Shown: one piece after another, positions 7,859 to 15,956 of the stretch
Layout: each line of letters starts with the position of its first letter
Position numbering within the stretch: the stretch's first letter is position 1
Source: Pectobacterium fontis
Lineage (GTDB): Bacteria > Pseudomonadota > Gammaproteobacteria > Enterobacterales > Enterobacteriaceae
NCBI RefSeq assembly: GCF_000803215.1
Contig: NZ_JSXC01000037.1
Span: forward strand, 16,964-80,963
Length of the DNA: 64,000 nt
Direction of reading: 5' to 3'
Translations under genes and position numbers: made by a program
Notes under the pieces: generated by a model
The model's database searches: none
The model's input: only the letters and a program-made list of their open reading frames with translations
What the model was told of the DNA's origin: nothing

Positions 7859-8062
7859 ATGCAGAAACAAACTCTCGCTGATTTCGTCAGGGAGAACGGT
7901 CAAGCGAAAGCTGCTGATGCAATCGGTGTTCACCAGACCGCAATCAGTAAGGCCGTCCGAACTGGCCGAAAAATATTTGTTACCCACCTGCCAGACGGCA
8001 GTGTTGAAGCGGAAGAGTTACGTCCGTTTCCGTGCGGAAAGATTAACTCGTCAGCAGCGTAA
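7859..8062 (+). CDS. cro: Cro-like repressor
   Basis: 67 residues, the typical Cro size, first rightward gene after OR with CAGGAG upstream. The HTH is at about 15-38 (GQAKAADAIGVHQTAISKAV). It is expected to repress the CI operon and later pL/pR by binding the same operators. Confidence 0.88.
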   Translation: MQKQTLADFVRENGQAKAADAIGVHQTAISKAVRTGRKIFVTHLPDGSVEAEELRPFPCGKINSSAA

Positions 8063-8087
8063 CAGTAACTACCAAAGGTAAACCGTG

Positions 8088-8552
8088 ATGGTAGACATCA
8101 AAGAAACGATAAAAGCGATGTGCAAGGCGTACCCGGGTGGACGTTCTGCAATGTCTGGTGCGCTGGGCATGTCGCTGATGCAGTTCAACAACAATCTTTA
8201 CGAGAAAAACGGTTGTCGTTTTTTTGAGCTTCATGAACTGGAAGCGATGGAAGACATTTCCGGCACATCACTGCTGGCCGAATATTTCGCGCAACGTCGC
8301 GGCGCATTGCTGGTGGATGTTCCTACGTTTGATGACCTTGATCGTGTTGAGCTGTACAGCCGCTCTGTGCACACCGCTGCCCAGCGCGGGCAAGTCGATC
8401 AGATGATTCAGAAGGCGATTGAAGACGGCGTGATTGATGAAGACGAATCACGGGAAATCATGAGCCTGCATAACAAGCATCTGGCTGCACGTGAAGCCGA
8501 AATCCGTTCAATCCTCTCGCTGTTTGGTCGCCACCGCGTCAAACGAGAATAA
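8088..8552 (+). CDS. CII-type regulator (YmfL/CP76-like)
   Basis: 154 residues from the ATG at 8088 (a GTG one codon earlier is possible). The N-terminus (IKETIKAMCKAYPGGRSAMS, then LGMSLMQFNNNLYEKNG) has the HTH of the phage CII/CP76 family, with the best match to YmfL-type proteins of e14-like prophages. In the cII position after cro, so a role as activator or replication-associated regulator is inferred. Confidence 0.75.
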   Translation: MVDIKETIKAMCKAYPGGRSAMSGALGMSLMQFNNNLYEKNGCRFFELHELEAMEDISGTSLLAEYFAQRRGALLVDVPTFDDLDRVELYSRSVHTAAQRGQVDQMIQKAIEDGVIDEDESREIMSLHNKHLAAREAEIRSILSLFGRHRVKRE

Positions 8553-8606
8553 CTCAGATGGCCATCTGCCTTAATCACACAACTATTTGATTTATAGAGG
8601 TGCCAG

Positions 8607-8906
8607 ATGGACACATTCAACTATGTGAAACCTGTTATGCCATCCGTGTATTGCCGCGAGGATGCCGCTTGGATTCAGGAAATGTTGGGAAAGTTACCCC
8701 GCGTGCAGCGGGAGAAAATCGCGTATGCCTACGCGGATGCATACCGCGAAGCCCACGACGCTGAACCGGTTTCGTTCCGTCAGGAAAACGCAGGCCGATA
8801 CGCAGCAAACACACGCCTGCGGTTGTACGTCGAGCGGTATTCACGGGCCAGTCAGGGATTTGCATCACCGCCGCCACTGGCACAAGACGCGAGGATTGCA
8901 GCATGA
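8607..8906 (+). CDS. Conserved phage protein of unknown function
   Basis: 99 residues; the start VKPVMPSVYCREDAAWI and the middle DAEPVSFRQENAGRYAANTRLR are a recurring signature of small lambdoid proteins found between cII-like and replication genes. GAGGT precedes the ATG. No function known. Its stop overlaps the ATG of a tiny ORF. Confidence 0.7.
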   Translation: MDTFNYVKPVMPSVYCREDAAWIQEMLGKLPRVQREKIAYAYADAYREAHDAEPVSFRQENAGRYAANTRLRLYVERYSRASQGFASPPPLAQDARIAA

Positions 8907-9019
8907 ATTTTTCATCTGGTGTTTTTTTATGCGGGGGAGAGGGAAGGGGTAAGAGGGGGGAAAGGGGGGAGATCGGGGCAGGGTGTGAGGGAAGGGAAGG
9001 CACTACCAAAGAGAGATGA
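8903..9019 (+). CDS. Possible 38-residue Gly/Arg-rich peptide
   Basis: An ORF starting at an ATGA overlap with the previous stop and ending just before the helicase gene: MNFSSGVFLCGGEG then a Gly/Arg/Glu-rich stretch. It spans a purine-rich G tract (see 8931-8999). No ribosome site beyond coupling. Could equally be non-coding. Confidence 0.3.
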   Translation: MNFSSGVFLCGGEGRGKRGERGEIGAGCEGREGTTKER

Positions 9020-9087
9020 TCTAAAGGGATCGATCAGTGAATTGCCGGACATGTTTATTTATACAGTAGCGGAGTGAAAAACAGAAA

Positions 9088-10620
9088 ATGCTGAACATTA
9101 CGCCAAATTTAGCGCAGGGACGTGGATTGAACGCACTGCGAGCAAACTGGAAGACTTATGCCAGCTTCATGATTTACAGCCCGGTGGGCAGCGGCAAAAC
9201 CGGACTGGCGGCATTCATCACTGACGGCCTGATTTCCCGCAATCTGCGCGTAATGTTTGTGGCTCCGTACACTGTGCTGTTAGACCAAACGGCAACGCGT
9301 TTTGTTGAATACGGCCTGCCTGCGGAAGAGATCGGTTACGTATGGTGTGATCATCCGGCGTATGACCCGACGCGTCTGATTCAGATAGCGTCCGCTGATA
9401 CGCTGATTCGTCGTGAATTCCCCGACAATATCGACCTGCTGTTTATCGATGAAGCACATCTGAAGCGCAAAACGATTCTGAAAACCATAGATCATCTGAC
9501 AAAGAACACTGCGACGAAAGTGATCGGGTTGTCCGGTACGCCATTCGCTAAATTCCTCGGTAATTACTATCAGAAGTTGATCAAGCCGACGACGATGAAA
9601 GAACTGATCGAAATCGGCGCACTGAGCAAATACGAATTTTACGCCCCATCAACACCTGACCTGAGCAAGATTAAAACCGTCAGTAATAGCGATTACGGTT
9701 CTGACTACAACGAAACCCAGTTATCTCACGTCATGAGTGACGCCAAGCTGACTGCCGACATCGTTCAGAACTGGCTGGAGAACGGTCAAAACCGCCAAAC
9801 GGTATGTTTCTGTGTCGATGTGGCTCATGCCAATTTCGTGGCAATTGAATTTAACCGCCTGGGCGTGTCGGCTGAAATCATGACGGCAAAAACCCCGCAC
9901 GACGAACGCCAGCTAACCATTCGCAGATTTGAGCAAGGCATCACGAAAGTTATCGTTAACGTCGGTGTGTTGGTTGCTGGGTTTGACAGTGACGTGCGCT
10001 GCATCATCTACGCTCGCCCCACAAAATCAGAGATTCGCTGGATTCAGTGCCTAGGGCGCGGCCTCCGTTCTGCCCCAGACAAAGACCACTGCCTGATATT
10101 CGATCACTCCGGCACGGTTCATAAATTGGGTTATCCAGACGACATTGAGTATGACGGTCTGCTATCCAGCTCTGACGGTATGGAAGATGCACCAGTTAAC
10201 ACGTCAAAACCAGACCAGGCAGAGCGCTTGCCGAAGGAGTGCCCATCCTGCCATTTCGTGAAGCCTGCCGGAATTTATATCTGCCCTAAATGCGGATTTA
10301 AGCCCCTGTCTGGTGAAGACGTGGAAACCGACCGCAGCCGTGGCCTAGCCAAAGTCAGTAAGACGAAAGAAAAACACACCGCTGAAATGAAACAGGCGTG
10401 GTGGTCACAGATTCTGTTCTATCAGCGCATCCGCAGCACGCAGGGAAAACCCGTCAGTGACGGTTGGTGCTCTCACACATACCGCAAGAAATTTGGTGTC
10501 TGGCCCAAAGACCTGCACCGCACCCCTCAAGAGACTTCACCGGAAGTCATGAACTACATCAAATCACTACGCATTGCCTACGCAAAAGGCCAAGCCAAAT
10601 CAGAAGGAAAAGCAGCATGA
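9088..10620 (+). CDS. DEAD/DEAH-box helicase, replication
   Basis: 510 residues. Superfamily 2 motifs: Walker A GSGKT at 34-38, DEAH at 121-124, motif III SGTP near 150, motif VI QCLGRGLRS near 320, and a C-terminal four-cysteine ribbon (CPSC...CPKC) near 385-405. Family members act in phage replication initiation as helicases loaded with a partner primase. The next gene, a Toprim primase, starts at an ATGA overlap, so the two are a functional pair replacing lambda O/P. Confidence 0.88.
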   Translation: MLNITPNLAQGRGLNALRANWKTYASFMIYSPVGSGKTGLAAFITDGLISRNLRVMFVAPYTVLLDQTATRFVEYGLPAEEIGYVWCDHPAYDPTRLIQIASADTLIRREFPDNIDLLFIDEAHLKRKTILKTIDHLTKNTATKVIGLSGTPFAKFLGNYYQKLIKPTTMKELIEIGALSKYEFYAPSTPDLSKIKTVSNSDYGSDYNETQLSHVMSDAKLTADIVQNWLENGQNRQTVCFCVDVAHANFVAIEFNRLGVSAEIMTAKTPHDERQLTIRRFEQGITKVIVNVGVLVAGFDSDVRCIIYARPTKSEIRWIQCLGRGLRSAPDKDHCLIFDHSGTVHKLGYPDDIEYDGLLSSSDGMEDAPVNTSKPDQAERLPKECPSCHFVKPAGIYICPKCGFKPLSGEDVETDRSRGLAKVSKTKEKHTAEMKQAWWSQILFYQRIRSTQGKPVSDGWCSHTYRKKFGVWPKDLHRTPQETSPEVMNYIKSLRIAYAKGQAKSEGKAA

Positions 10621-11588
10621 AAACGTCACAAGCGGCTATTGGCAAATGGCCTCAGATTTTTGAGTACTACGGATTACCTCCTGTTACAGGGAAAAACCAT
10701 TTCAAGGGCGAATGTCCTATGTGCGGCAAGAAAGGAAAGCTGCGCATTGATGATAAAGAAGGCGCTGGAACGTGGGTATGTGTCTGCGGCTCTGGTGACG
10801 GCTGGTCATTACTGACTCACTCAACGGGGAAAGATTTCGCCACGCTGGCACCTGAAGTCGATCGCTTAATCGGTAATGTTTACGTCCGTGACGAACAACA
10901 AGCCCCAGCGCCGAAAAGCGCCCCGCAGGCTCATCGTGAAAAAGTTATCCGCAAATTTCCTACGCTGGCACATCTGCGTGGAACGCCAGCCGCTCAGTAT
11001 CTGTTTAATCGTGGCATAACAAACCTACCCAGTGACGCTATCCGTTACTGCGATAGTCAGCGAGCGATGGGGGAAATATTCCAGGCCATTTACTCACTCG
11101 CTACCGACGATAAAGGGAATCTGTGCTATCTGCACCGCACGTTGTTGGACGGCGATAAAAAAGCAGACATAGGACAATCACAGAAACGTCTGATGAAGCT
11201 GCAATCGGAAAGCTATCTTGAGCATGCCCGATCAGTTGCAATTCGCATGTTCCCAGTCGCAACAACGCTGGGTATCTCAGAGGGCATCGAAAACGCGCTG
11301 TCATGCCATCAAATCACAGGCTGTAACACATGGTCAGTGATGAATTCAGCCTTCATGAAGAAGTTCCTTGCCCCTCGTGGTGTAACGCACTTGATTATTT
11401 TTGCTGACATGGACAACAACGCAACGGGCCACGCGGCTGCGTTCGCGTGTGCTGAGGCGAACTTGAAGGCAAAAAACGACATTCAGCGTGTATCTGTCCG
11501 TTGGCCTAAAAGCGGGGATTTCAACGACCTGCTGACAGAAGGGCGCGACGTTTACGAACAAACATTTCATCGCGGCGGTGTTCAATGA
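10617..11588 (+). CDS. Toprim primase with N-terminal zinc ribbon
   Basis: 323 residues from the ATG overlapping the helicase stop (ATGA). Zinc ribbon with Cys33, Cys36, Cys55 and Cys57 (CPMC...CVCG), of the T7 gp4/P4-alpha primase type, then a Toprim-like domain with ISEGIENALS and LIIFADMDNNATG. Makes primers for phage replication with the adjacent helicase. The following gene overlaps by ATGA. Confidence 0.85.
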   Translation: MKTSQAAIGKWPQIFEYYGLPPVTGKNHFKGECPMCGKKGKLRIDDKEGAGTWVCVCGSGDGWSLLTHSTGKDFATLAPEVDRLIGNVYVRDEQQAPAPKSAPQAHREKVIRKFPTLAHLRGTPAAQYLFNRGITNLPSDAIRYCDSQRAMGEIFQAIYSLATDDKGNLCYLHRTLLDGDKKADIGQSQKRLMKLQSESYLEHARSVAIRMFPVATTLGISEGIENALSCHQITGCNTWSVMNSAFMKKFLAPRGVTHLIIFADMDNNATGHAAAFACAEANLKAKNDIQRVSVRWPKSGDFNDLLTEGRDVYEQTFHRGGVQ

Positions 11589-12595
11589 GAATGCTGCTGA
11601 ATCCTGTTGTTGTCCCTGAACTGGGGCAAGTCATCCTGCGGCCTGGTCGCGACAAGTTGTCTCTGTTCCGTCAGCGGATTGTTGTGGCCTCTGCTACGCA
11701 CGACATGAAAGACAAACCATCCGGCGTACTGCAAACAGAACAGCCATTGATTAACGAAAAGTGGATGGGTTTTCTGACGCATGAGAGGGTTTTTAACGCT
11801 GCTGGTGGAAAAAATGCGCTGGTGGCATGGCTGAAACAGGGAATTGGTTGTCAGTGGCACGGTGACTATCACCACGAAGAGATAACAATTCTTGAAAATG
11901 GCATTGGTGCGATCCGCTTGTGCTGGCATCACGATAATGAGCTACGTGAAAATCCTGATATGGTTCGAGTCCACGTAGCACAAAATATTGCTAACTATGT
12001 CGTCTATTCGGCTCGTCATTGGTTTTTATTTCCCGAAGGTCACCAGATGACAGAACCGGAGATTAGCTGGTGGTCTATTCTGCACAATGTTTCAGATTTA
12101 CTCCCGCGTGACGCAATCCGCGCCGCACTTCGTATGCCGATTATCACAGAACAGCCAGGCCCACAGAATGAACGTGACCTCATTTGTGAGCATGTAGTCC
12201 CGGCGAAAGAGATTATCGAAAACCGCGTCGGGAAAATCCAACCCATCCTGAAGCTGGCTATTGATTCAGAGCCTGCGGCGGGCTTCATGCTACGTCCAAA
12301 GCTGAAACGCTGGGAACACGAAAAATACACACGATGGGTAAAAATGCAGGCGTGCTGCGCATGTGGCGAACGCTCAGACGACCCGCACCACATTATTGGT
12401 CACGGACAAGGCGGCATGGGAACAAAGGCACACGACCTGTTTGTTATCCCGCTGTGCCGCATCTGCCACGACTCACTACACAGAGACATGAACGCATGGG
12501 AGGCGGAGCACGGCAGTCAGATAGGGCTGTTGTTCCGTTTTCTAGATTATGCGCTGGGCATCGGCGCGATAGTTATCGATCGGAAGAGGGCATAA
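11585..12595 (+). CDS. DUF968 family protein (HNH-like)
   Basis: 336 residues. The C-terminal third holds CCACG...DPHHIIGHGQGGMG...PLCRICHDSLH, a zinc-dependent HNH/recombination-nuclease-like motif typical of DUF968 phage proteins; the N-terminal two thirds are of unknown fold. Members lie between replication genes and Q in lambdoid phages, the nin-like region, where recombination nucleases occur. ATGA overlap with the primase gene. Confidence 0.85.
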   Translation: MRMLLNPVVVPELGQVILRPGRDKLSLFRQRIVVASATHDMKDKPSGVLQTEQPLINEKWMGFLTHERVFNAAGGKNALVAWLKQGIGCQWHGDYHHEEITILENGIGAIRLCWHHDNELRENPDMVRVHVAQNIANYVVYSARHWFLFPEGHQMTEPEISWWSILHNVSDLLPRDAIRAALRMPIITEQPGPQNERDLICEHVVPAKEIIENRVGKIQPILKLAIDSEPAAGFMLRPKLKRWEHEKYTRWVKMQACCACGERSDDPHHIIGHGQGGMGTKAHDLFVIPLCRICHDSLHRDMNAWEAEHGSQIGLLFRFLDYALGIGAIVIDRKRA

Positions 12596-12597
12596 CG

Positions 12598-13287
12598 ATG
12601 AACCAGCAATATTTGGAATACCTGCGCGGCTGTGTGAGTACAGCACTAGCTGACATACAGAGAACCAGCACAAGCGGGGCAGGCGTAGGGGCTATCAGAA
12701 CGACAAAATACCCGCGCCAGCGTAAGCGAGTCGTTGCTCTAGACGACCGTAATGTTTGTGCCACAACAGACGCGATGCACTGCCCTGAAACCCGAAGCAG
12801 AAAAAGACCCGCTCCACCGATTGACCCCATCACATATGGAACAGCGTCATGGCGTCGTGCTGTCAATGAATTAGAACCACATCATACGGCATGGGTTCGT
12901 TACTGCTACGGCAACGACTTGAACTATGAGTATCAGAAAGCAATCTGCCTGCACGTTTGGAACGAATACAAGCCAACTCTGACATGGAAGAAAACTACAG
13001 ATAAAGTACGCCGCCGTATTGAATCACTCATCTGGCTGGTTGTTCAGCGCTACGCAGCAACATGCGGCTGCGTATTCGTTTCTCGCGAGTATAACGATAG
13101 TGAATTAGCGAAATTGTCAGGCGTTAGCCGCTCGACGTGGTCAGAGAATTACAAGAATCACTGGGACGGTTTAACTGAGATAGTTTCCGAGTTAGATAGC
13201 GACTCACTTAACACAATTATTAAAAAGAGAAATGAATCACGTTTAAAACAAATCGACGCGCAATCATTGCAAAACCGAACAAATTAA
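12598..13287 (+). CDS. Late antitermination protein Q (phage 82 type)
   Basis: 229 residues from the ATG at 12598, preceded by GAAGAGGG. Start MNQQYLEYLRGCVSTALADI, the segment SWRRAVNELEPHHTAWVRYCYG and the C-terminal HTH-like region (DSELAKLSGVSRSTWSENY) match phage 82-type Q. Q binds at the late promoter and lets RNA polymerase pass terminators into the lysis and structural genes. A terminator hairpin lies just downstream, as expected for pR'-tR'. Confidence 0.85.
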   Translation: MNQQYLEYLRGCVSTALADIQRTSTSGAGVGAIRTTKYPRQRKRVVALDDRNVCATTDAMHCPETRSRKRPAPPIDPITYGTASWRRAVNELEPHHTAWVRYCYGNDLNYEYQKAICLHVWNEYKPTLTWKKTTDKVRRRIESLIWLVVQRYAATCGCVFVSREYNDSELAKLSGVSRSTWSENYKNHWDGLTEIVSELDSDSLNTIIKKRNESRLKQIDAQSLQNRTN

Positions 13288-13348
13288 GCTAAATTTAACG
13301 TTGATTTGATATGCTGCCATAAATTTAATTGGCGGCAACAAAAAACAA

Positions 13349-13377
13349 GAAACCCGCTATCAGTGCGGGTTTCTTTA
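13349..13377 (+). terminator. Terminator after Q (tR'-like)
   Basis: Stem GAAACCCGC / GCGGGTTTC, seven-base loop, then TTT. Located 60 bases after the Q stop, where the late promoter leader terminator is found in lambdoid phages. An AT-rich promoter-like region (13290-13340) precedes it. Confidence 0.75.
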
Positions 13378-13396
13378 TGGAACCGAGGGGGGTTGC

Positions 13397-13510
13397 ATGA
13401 GCGATGAAAACACACAACAACCCTGCGACTGGCATTCGTTCCTACAAGAAGAAAGCGCTGATGCTGACTTCATGACGGAACGTCAGGATGTGATCGAGCT
13501 AGATGACTAG
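13397..13510 (+). CDS. Small acidic protein after Q (37 aa)
   Basis: 37 residues, MSDENTQQPCDWHSFLQEES to DVIELDD, strongly acidic, with GAGGGG nine bases before the ATG. Its end overlaps the tail of the convergent recombinase gene by 12 bases. It would be the first gene read from the late promoter. Function unknown. Confidence 0.5.
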   Translation: MSDENTQQPCDWHSFLQEESADADFMTERQDVIELDD

Positions 13511-14389
13511 CCGCCGCCATTCCTTTCCGTAATCATTATTGTATTGATCGGTTGTGCGTTGGTATTTGTGGCCCAGCAATCTTCGCGTATCAATTCCCTG
13601 ATCACGATAGAGTCGCTCAGCTAATGAACGCTGTTCGTGAAACGTTGGCGGCGCTCCCGTCCAGTGTTCTTTTTCAAATGCGGTATCACGCGCAATCTGA
13701 AACCACGTTGTTAGTGAGTGCGGCGATATTCTGCGCGAATGGAGCATGTAGCTACTTCCCGGACAATCATTGAGAGCGTCCCGTAGTGATATTTCAGCAA
13801 TCTCAAGCGTTAATGCTGTCGGGATCGCTATTTTCGCTCCTGTTTTTTGCTGTTCGATGTGTAAATGTTCATCGAAAACTTGTGCGCGCGTCATGTCGGA
13901 AATATCCCGTCTACGTTGGGCGGTGACGATGGCCAGTCGCATTGCATGATGAAAATAGACGGGGCAGACACAGAGCGCTGCGTTATAGATGCTGCGCCAT
14001 TCTGAAAGTGTTAGTTTTTCCCGCCTTACCAGCGCCTCGGGTTTTAGCACTGACGTCACCGGGTTTTTATAAACCCAGCCGTTGTACTCAGCTTCTCTGA
14101 ATAGATCGGTAAGAAGAAAATGGCATATTTGCGCTGACCTGTTTTTGTTTTGCTCAATATAAAAACTCAGCACGGTAACGATATGTTGTGGCTGAACGCT
14201 GCGCATTGGGATATTGCCGATCAGTGAATTTATTGTGCGAAGCATTGTAAGTTTGTTGCGACGAGTTTTTTCATCGAATGGCTTAGCTGTAATGATTGAC
14301 TCATACACAGTGATCCACGTTGAAACCCGTTTAAATGAGTGATTCGCCCAGCCGATTAGAGCTGGGGCAATGTAGTTTGTGATGTTCAT
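13499..14389 (-). CDS. Tyrosine recombinase in the acr-like operon
   Basis: 296 residues with a complete catalytic set: Arg159/160 (TAQRRRDIS), Lys182 (QQKTGAK), His251-x-x-Arg254 (FHEQR), His274 (LLGHK) and Tyr283 (TTDQYNNDY). The N-terminal SAM-like core-binding domain is present (about 20-115). Lambda Int family by size. Its place, between Q and lysis and last in a leftward operon behind an AcrIF11-like gene and an HTH gene, is unusual for the phage integrase; no attachment site is apparent nearby. It could be a second integrase or a resolvase/invertase-like moron. Confidence 0.8.
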   Translation of the reverse strand: MNITNYIAPALIGWANHSFKRVSTWITVYESIITAKPFDEKTRRNKLTMLRTINSLIGNIPMRSVQPQHIVTVLSFYIEQNKNRSAQICHFLLTDLFREAEYNGWVYKNPVTSVLKPEALVRREKLTLSEWRSIYNAALCVCPVYFHHAMRLAIVTAQRRRDISDMTRAQVFDEHLHIEQQKTGAKIAIPTALTLEIAEISLRDALNDCPGSSYMLHSRRISPHSLTTWFQIARDTAFEKEHWTGAPPTFHEQRSLAERLYRDQGIDTRRLLGHKYQRTTDQYNNDYGKEWRRLVI

Positions 14390-14441
14390 AGCGCCCTCTA
14401 TTTTAAATGAAGCTGCCTGCGCGGCAGTAAGAGGGTGCTTC

Positions 14442-14609
14442 TTATTTTATCGTCGGAATCTCGCGGCGCACAGAGCAAAGCTTGCTGTCAACGACGATCC
14501 ATTCTGCATTAAGCCAGTCCTGAACTTTTTGTGGGCGCACACCCATATGACGGGCAAAGGCGGCTTGATTGCCGCCGAAATACAGATTGATGTATTCGAT
14601 CAATAGCAT
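14442..14609 (-). CDS. Small HTH regulator, Aca-like
   Basis: 55 residues. HTH in FGGNQAAFARHMGVRPQKVQ (about 11-30) followed by W...VVDSKLC. GGAG eight bases before the ATG lies across the stop of the preceding gene, only 3 bases between the two, so they are coupled. A small HTH protein directly behind an anti-CRISPR gene is the hallmark of an anti-CRISPR-associated (aca) repressor; the perfect palindrome in the operon promoter is its likely operator. Direct membership in a numbered Aca family could not be established by eye. Confidence 0.7.
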   Translation of the reverse strand: MLLIEYINLYFGGNQAAFARHMGVRPQKVQDWLNAEWIVVDSKLCSVRREIPTIK

Positions 14610-14612
14610 GAT

Positions 14613-15071
14613 TTACTCCGCGATGATTGCAGGATTAACGATGAGATAGCTAGTGCCGTGCTCGTCGTCCATTTCTACGGCATCGAAACCGAGGTGAGCA
14701 GCTACGCGACCACGCAGGCGTTGCATTTCCCAGCCTGCGTCTTCAGTTGCAGAGCGAGGGGACAGAAATTCAGCGAATGAATCATCACACTCATCATCAG
14801 CGATGGCGTTCGCAATTTCTTCGATAGTTTCCTCATCGGCTTCAATTTCGCTGCTCAGAAACTCAATTACTTCATCAATACGGGCATTCAGAGCTGAACT
14901 GTCGGTGATATTTTCCACGTTGTATGCATGAACGAAGCTTCCGTGAGAATCCGCAGCATCAAAATCAGCACTAGCGAAGATACCATCAAAAACGTTGTCG
15001 CCTGACATCGCAAAAGCGCCAACTTTGATTACTGGAGCTACGTTGCTGTATGAGCCGTGGAACAGTTTCAT
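14613..15071 (-). CDS. AcrIF11-like ADP-ribosyltransferase (anti-CRISPR candidate)
   Basis: 152 residues. N-terminal FHGSY (4-8), GIFAS (30-34), SHG (42-44), then an acidic insert (about 65-105), then GWEMQRLRG (113-121), VAAHLG and VEMDDEHGT (132-140). This series matches AcrIF11 (132 residues: LFHGSY, GLFGA, SHG, GWELQRLRG, VEMEDEHGT), a known inhibitor that ADP-ribosylates the Cas8f subunit of type I-F CRISPR. The protein here is about 20 residues longer in the middle. First gene of an operon with an HTH gene and a recombinase, divergent from holin. Some family members may modify other targets, so the CRISPR target is an inference. Confidence 0.72.
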   Translation of the reverse strand: MKLFHGSYSNVAPVIKVGAFAMSGDNVFDGIFASADFDAADSHGSFVHAYNVENITDSSALNARIDEVIEFLSSEIEADEETIEEIANAIADDECDDSFAEFLSPRSATEDAGWEMQRLRGRVAAHLGFDAVEMDDEHGTSYLIVNPAIIAE

Positions 15072-15103
15072 TTTGAATCCCTCAATCTCGTTTCGATGAA
15101 TTC

Positions 15104-15132
15104 AATATAACCGATAATCGGTTATGATACAA
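15104..15132 (-). promoter_or_regulatory. Promoter of the acr-like operon with palindromic operator
   Basis: On the minus strand: -35 TTGTAT (15132-15127), 17-base spacer, -10 TATATT (15109-15104). A perfect palindrome, ATAACCGAT-A-ATCGGTTAT (15107-15125), fills the spacer and touches the -10. A dimeric repressor bound here would occlude RNA polymerase. The ATG of the acr-like gene is 33 bases downstream of the -10. Confidence 0.8.
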
Positions 15133-15190
15133 CATTTATTTTCACCTTTTTTAATCACACACAGCGCCGACCAAACGGGAGGTGGAGACT

Positions 15191-15532
15191 ATGAAGATGC
15201 CAGACAAAAACCCCGACATGTGGGCGCAAATTATTGCGTGGTTTACACAGAAAGAAGTCGGTTACTCAGTTGCTGCCGCAATCATGGCACTTTTGCGAGC
15301 AGCATACGTTGGCCGCGACAGTTGGTCACGGCGATTGCTTGATGCTGCTATGTGCTCACTGGTGGCTTATTACATCAATGATGGGCTGTCAGCGCTGGGT
15401 TGGGATTCAAGCCTGGCATCAATGGGCAGCGTGTTCATCGGCTTTCTCGGTATTGATTACATCAGCTCTATTTTGCGTCGCGTAGTCGGTAACAAAACTG
15501 GAGCGGGGGTAGACAATGCAGATCAGCGCTAA
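15191..15532 (+). CDS. Phage holin (lambda-type, three membrane segments)
   Basis: 113 residues from the ATG at 15191 (GGAGG eight bases upstream). Three hydrophobic helices: about 25-41 (YSVAAAIMALLRAAYVG), 50-66 and 75-92. Soluble N- and C-ends, as in lambda S-type holins. Forms the lethal membrane lesion that times lysis. Overlaps the endolysin start by 17 bases. Confidence 0.85.
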   Translation: MKMPDKNPDMWAQIIAWFTQKEVGYSVAAAIMALLRAAYVGRDSWSRRLLDAAMCSLVAYYINDGLSALGWDSSLASMGSVFIGFLGIDYISSILRRVVGNKTGAGVDNADQR

Positions 15533-15956
15533 CGGAATCAATCTGATTAAACAGTTTGAGGGTTGCGAACTGTCAGCGTACCAAGACAGCGTGGGCGTGT
15601 GGACAATTGGCTATGGGTGGACGCAGCCGGTCGATGGAAAACCTATCCGTCGCGGAATGACGATAGATGCAGTTACTGCCGATCGGCTACTAAAAACTGG
15701 CGTTGTGCAGTACGAGCAGGCGGTGAACCAACTGGCGAAGGTGAGCATCAATCAGAATCAGTTTGATGCGCTGGTATCGTTTGCGTACAACCTGGGTAAT
15801 CGCTCGCTCTCTACATCGACGCTACTGAAAAAGCTGAATGGCGATGATATATCTGGCGCTGCTGCCGAGTTTCTGAAATGGAATCGTGCTGGTGGAAAAG
15901 AACTAGCCGGGCTTACTCGACGTCGTGAGGCGGAGCGTGCTCTGTTTCTGTCATGA
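15516..15956 (+). CDS. Endolysin, T4-type lysozyme (GH24)
   Basis: 146 residues, muramidase. The E-x8-D-x5-T catalytic triad is intact: Glu15, Asp24, Thr30 (FEGCELSAYQD...WTIGYG). There is no signal-anchor helix at the start, so it should depend on the holin for release to the periplasm. ATGA overlap with the spanin gene. Confidence 0.92.
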   Translation: MQISANGINLIKQFEGCELSAYQDSVGVWTIGYGWTQPVDGKPIRRGMTIDAVTADRLLKTGVVQYEQAVNQLAKVSINQNQFDALVSFAYNLGNRSLSTSTLLKKLNGDDISGAAAEFLKWNRAGGKELAGLTRRREAERALFLS

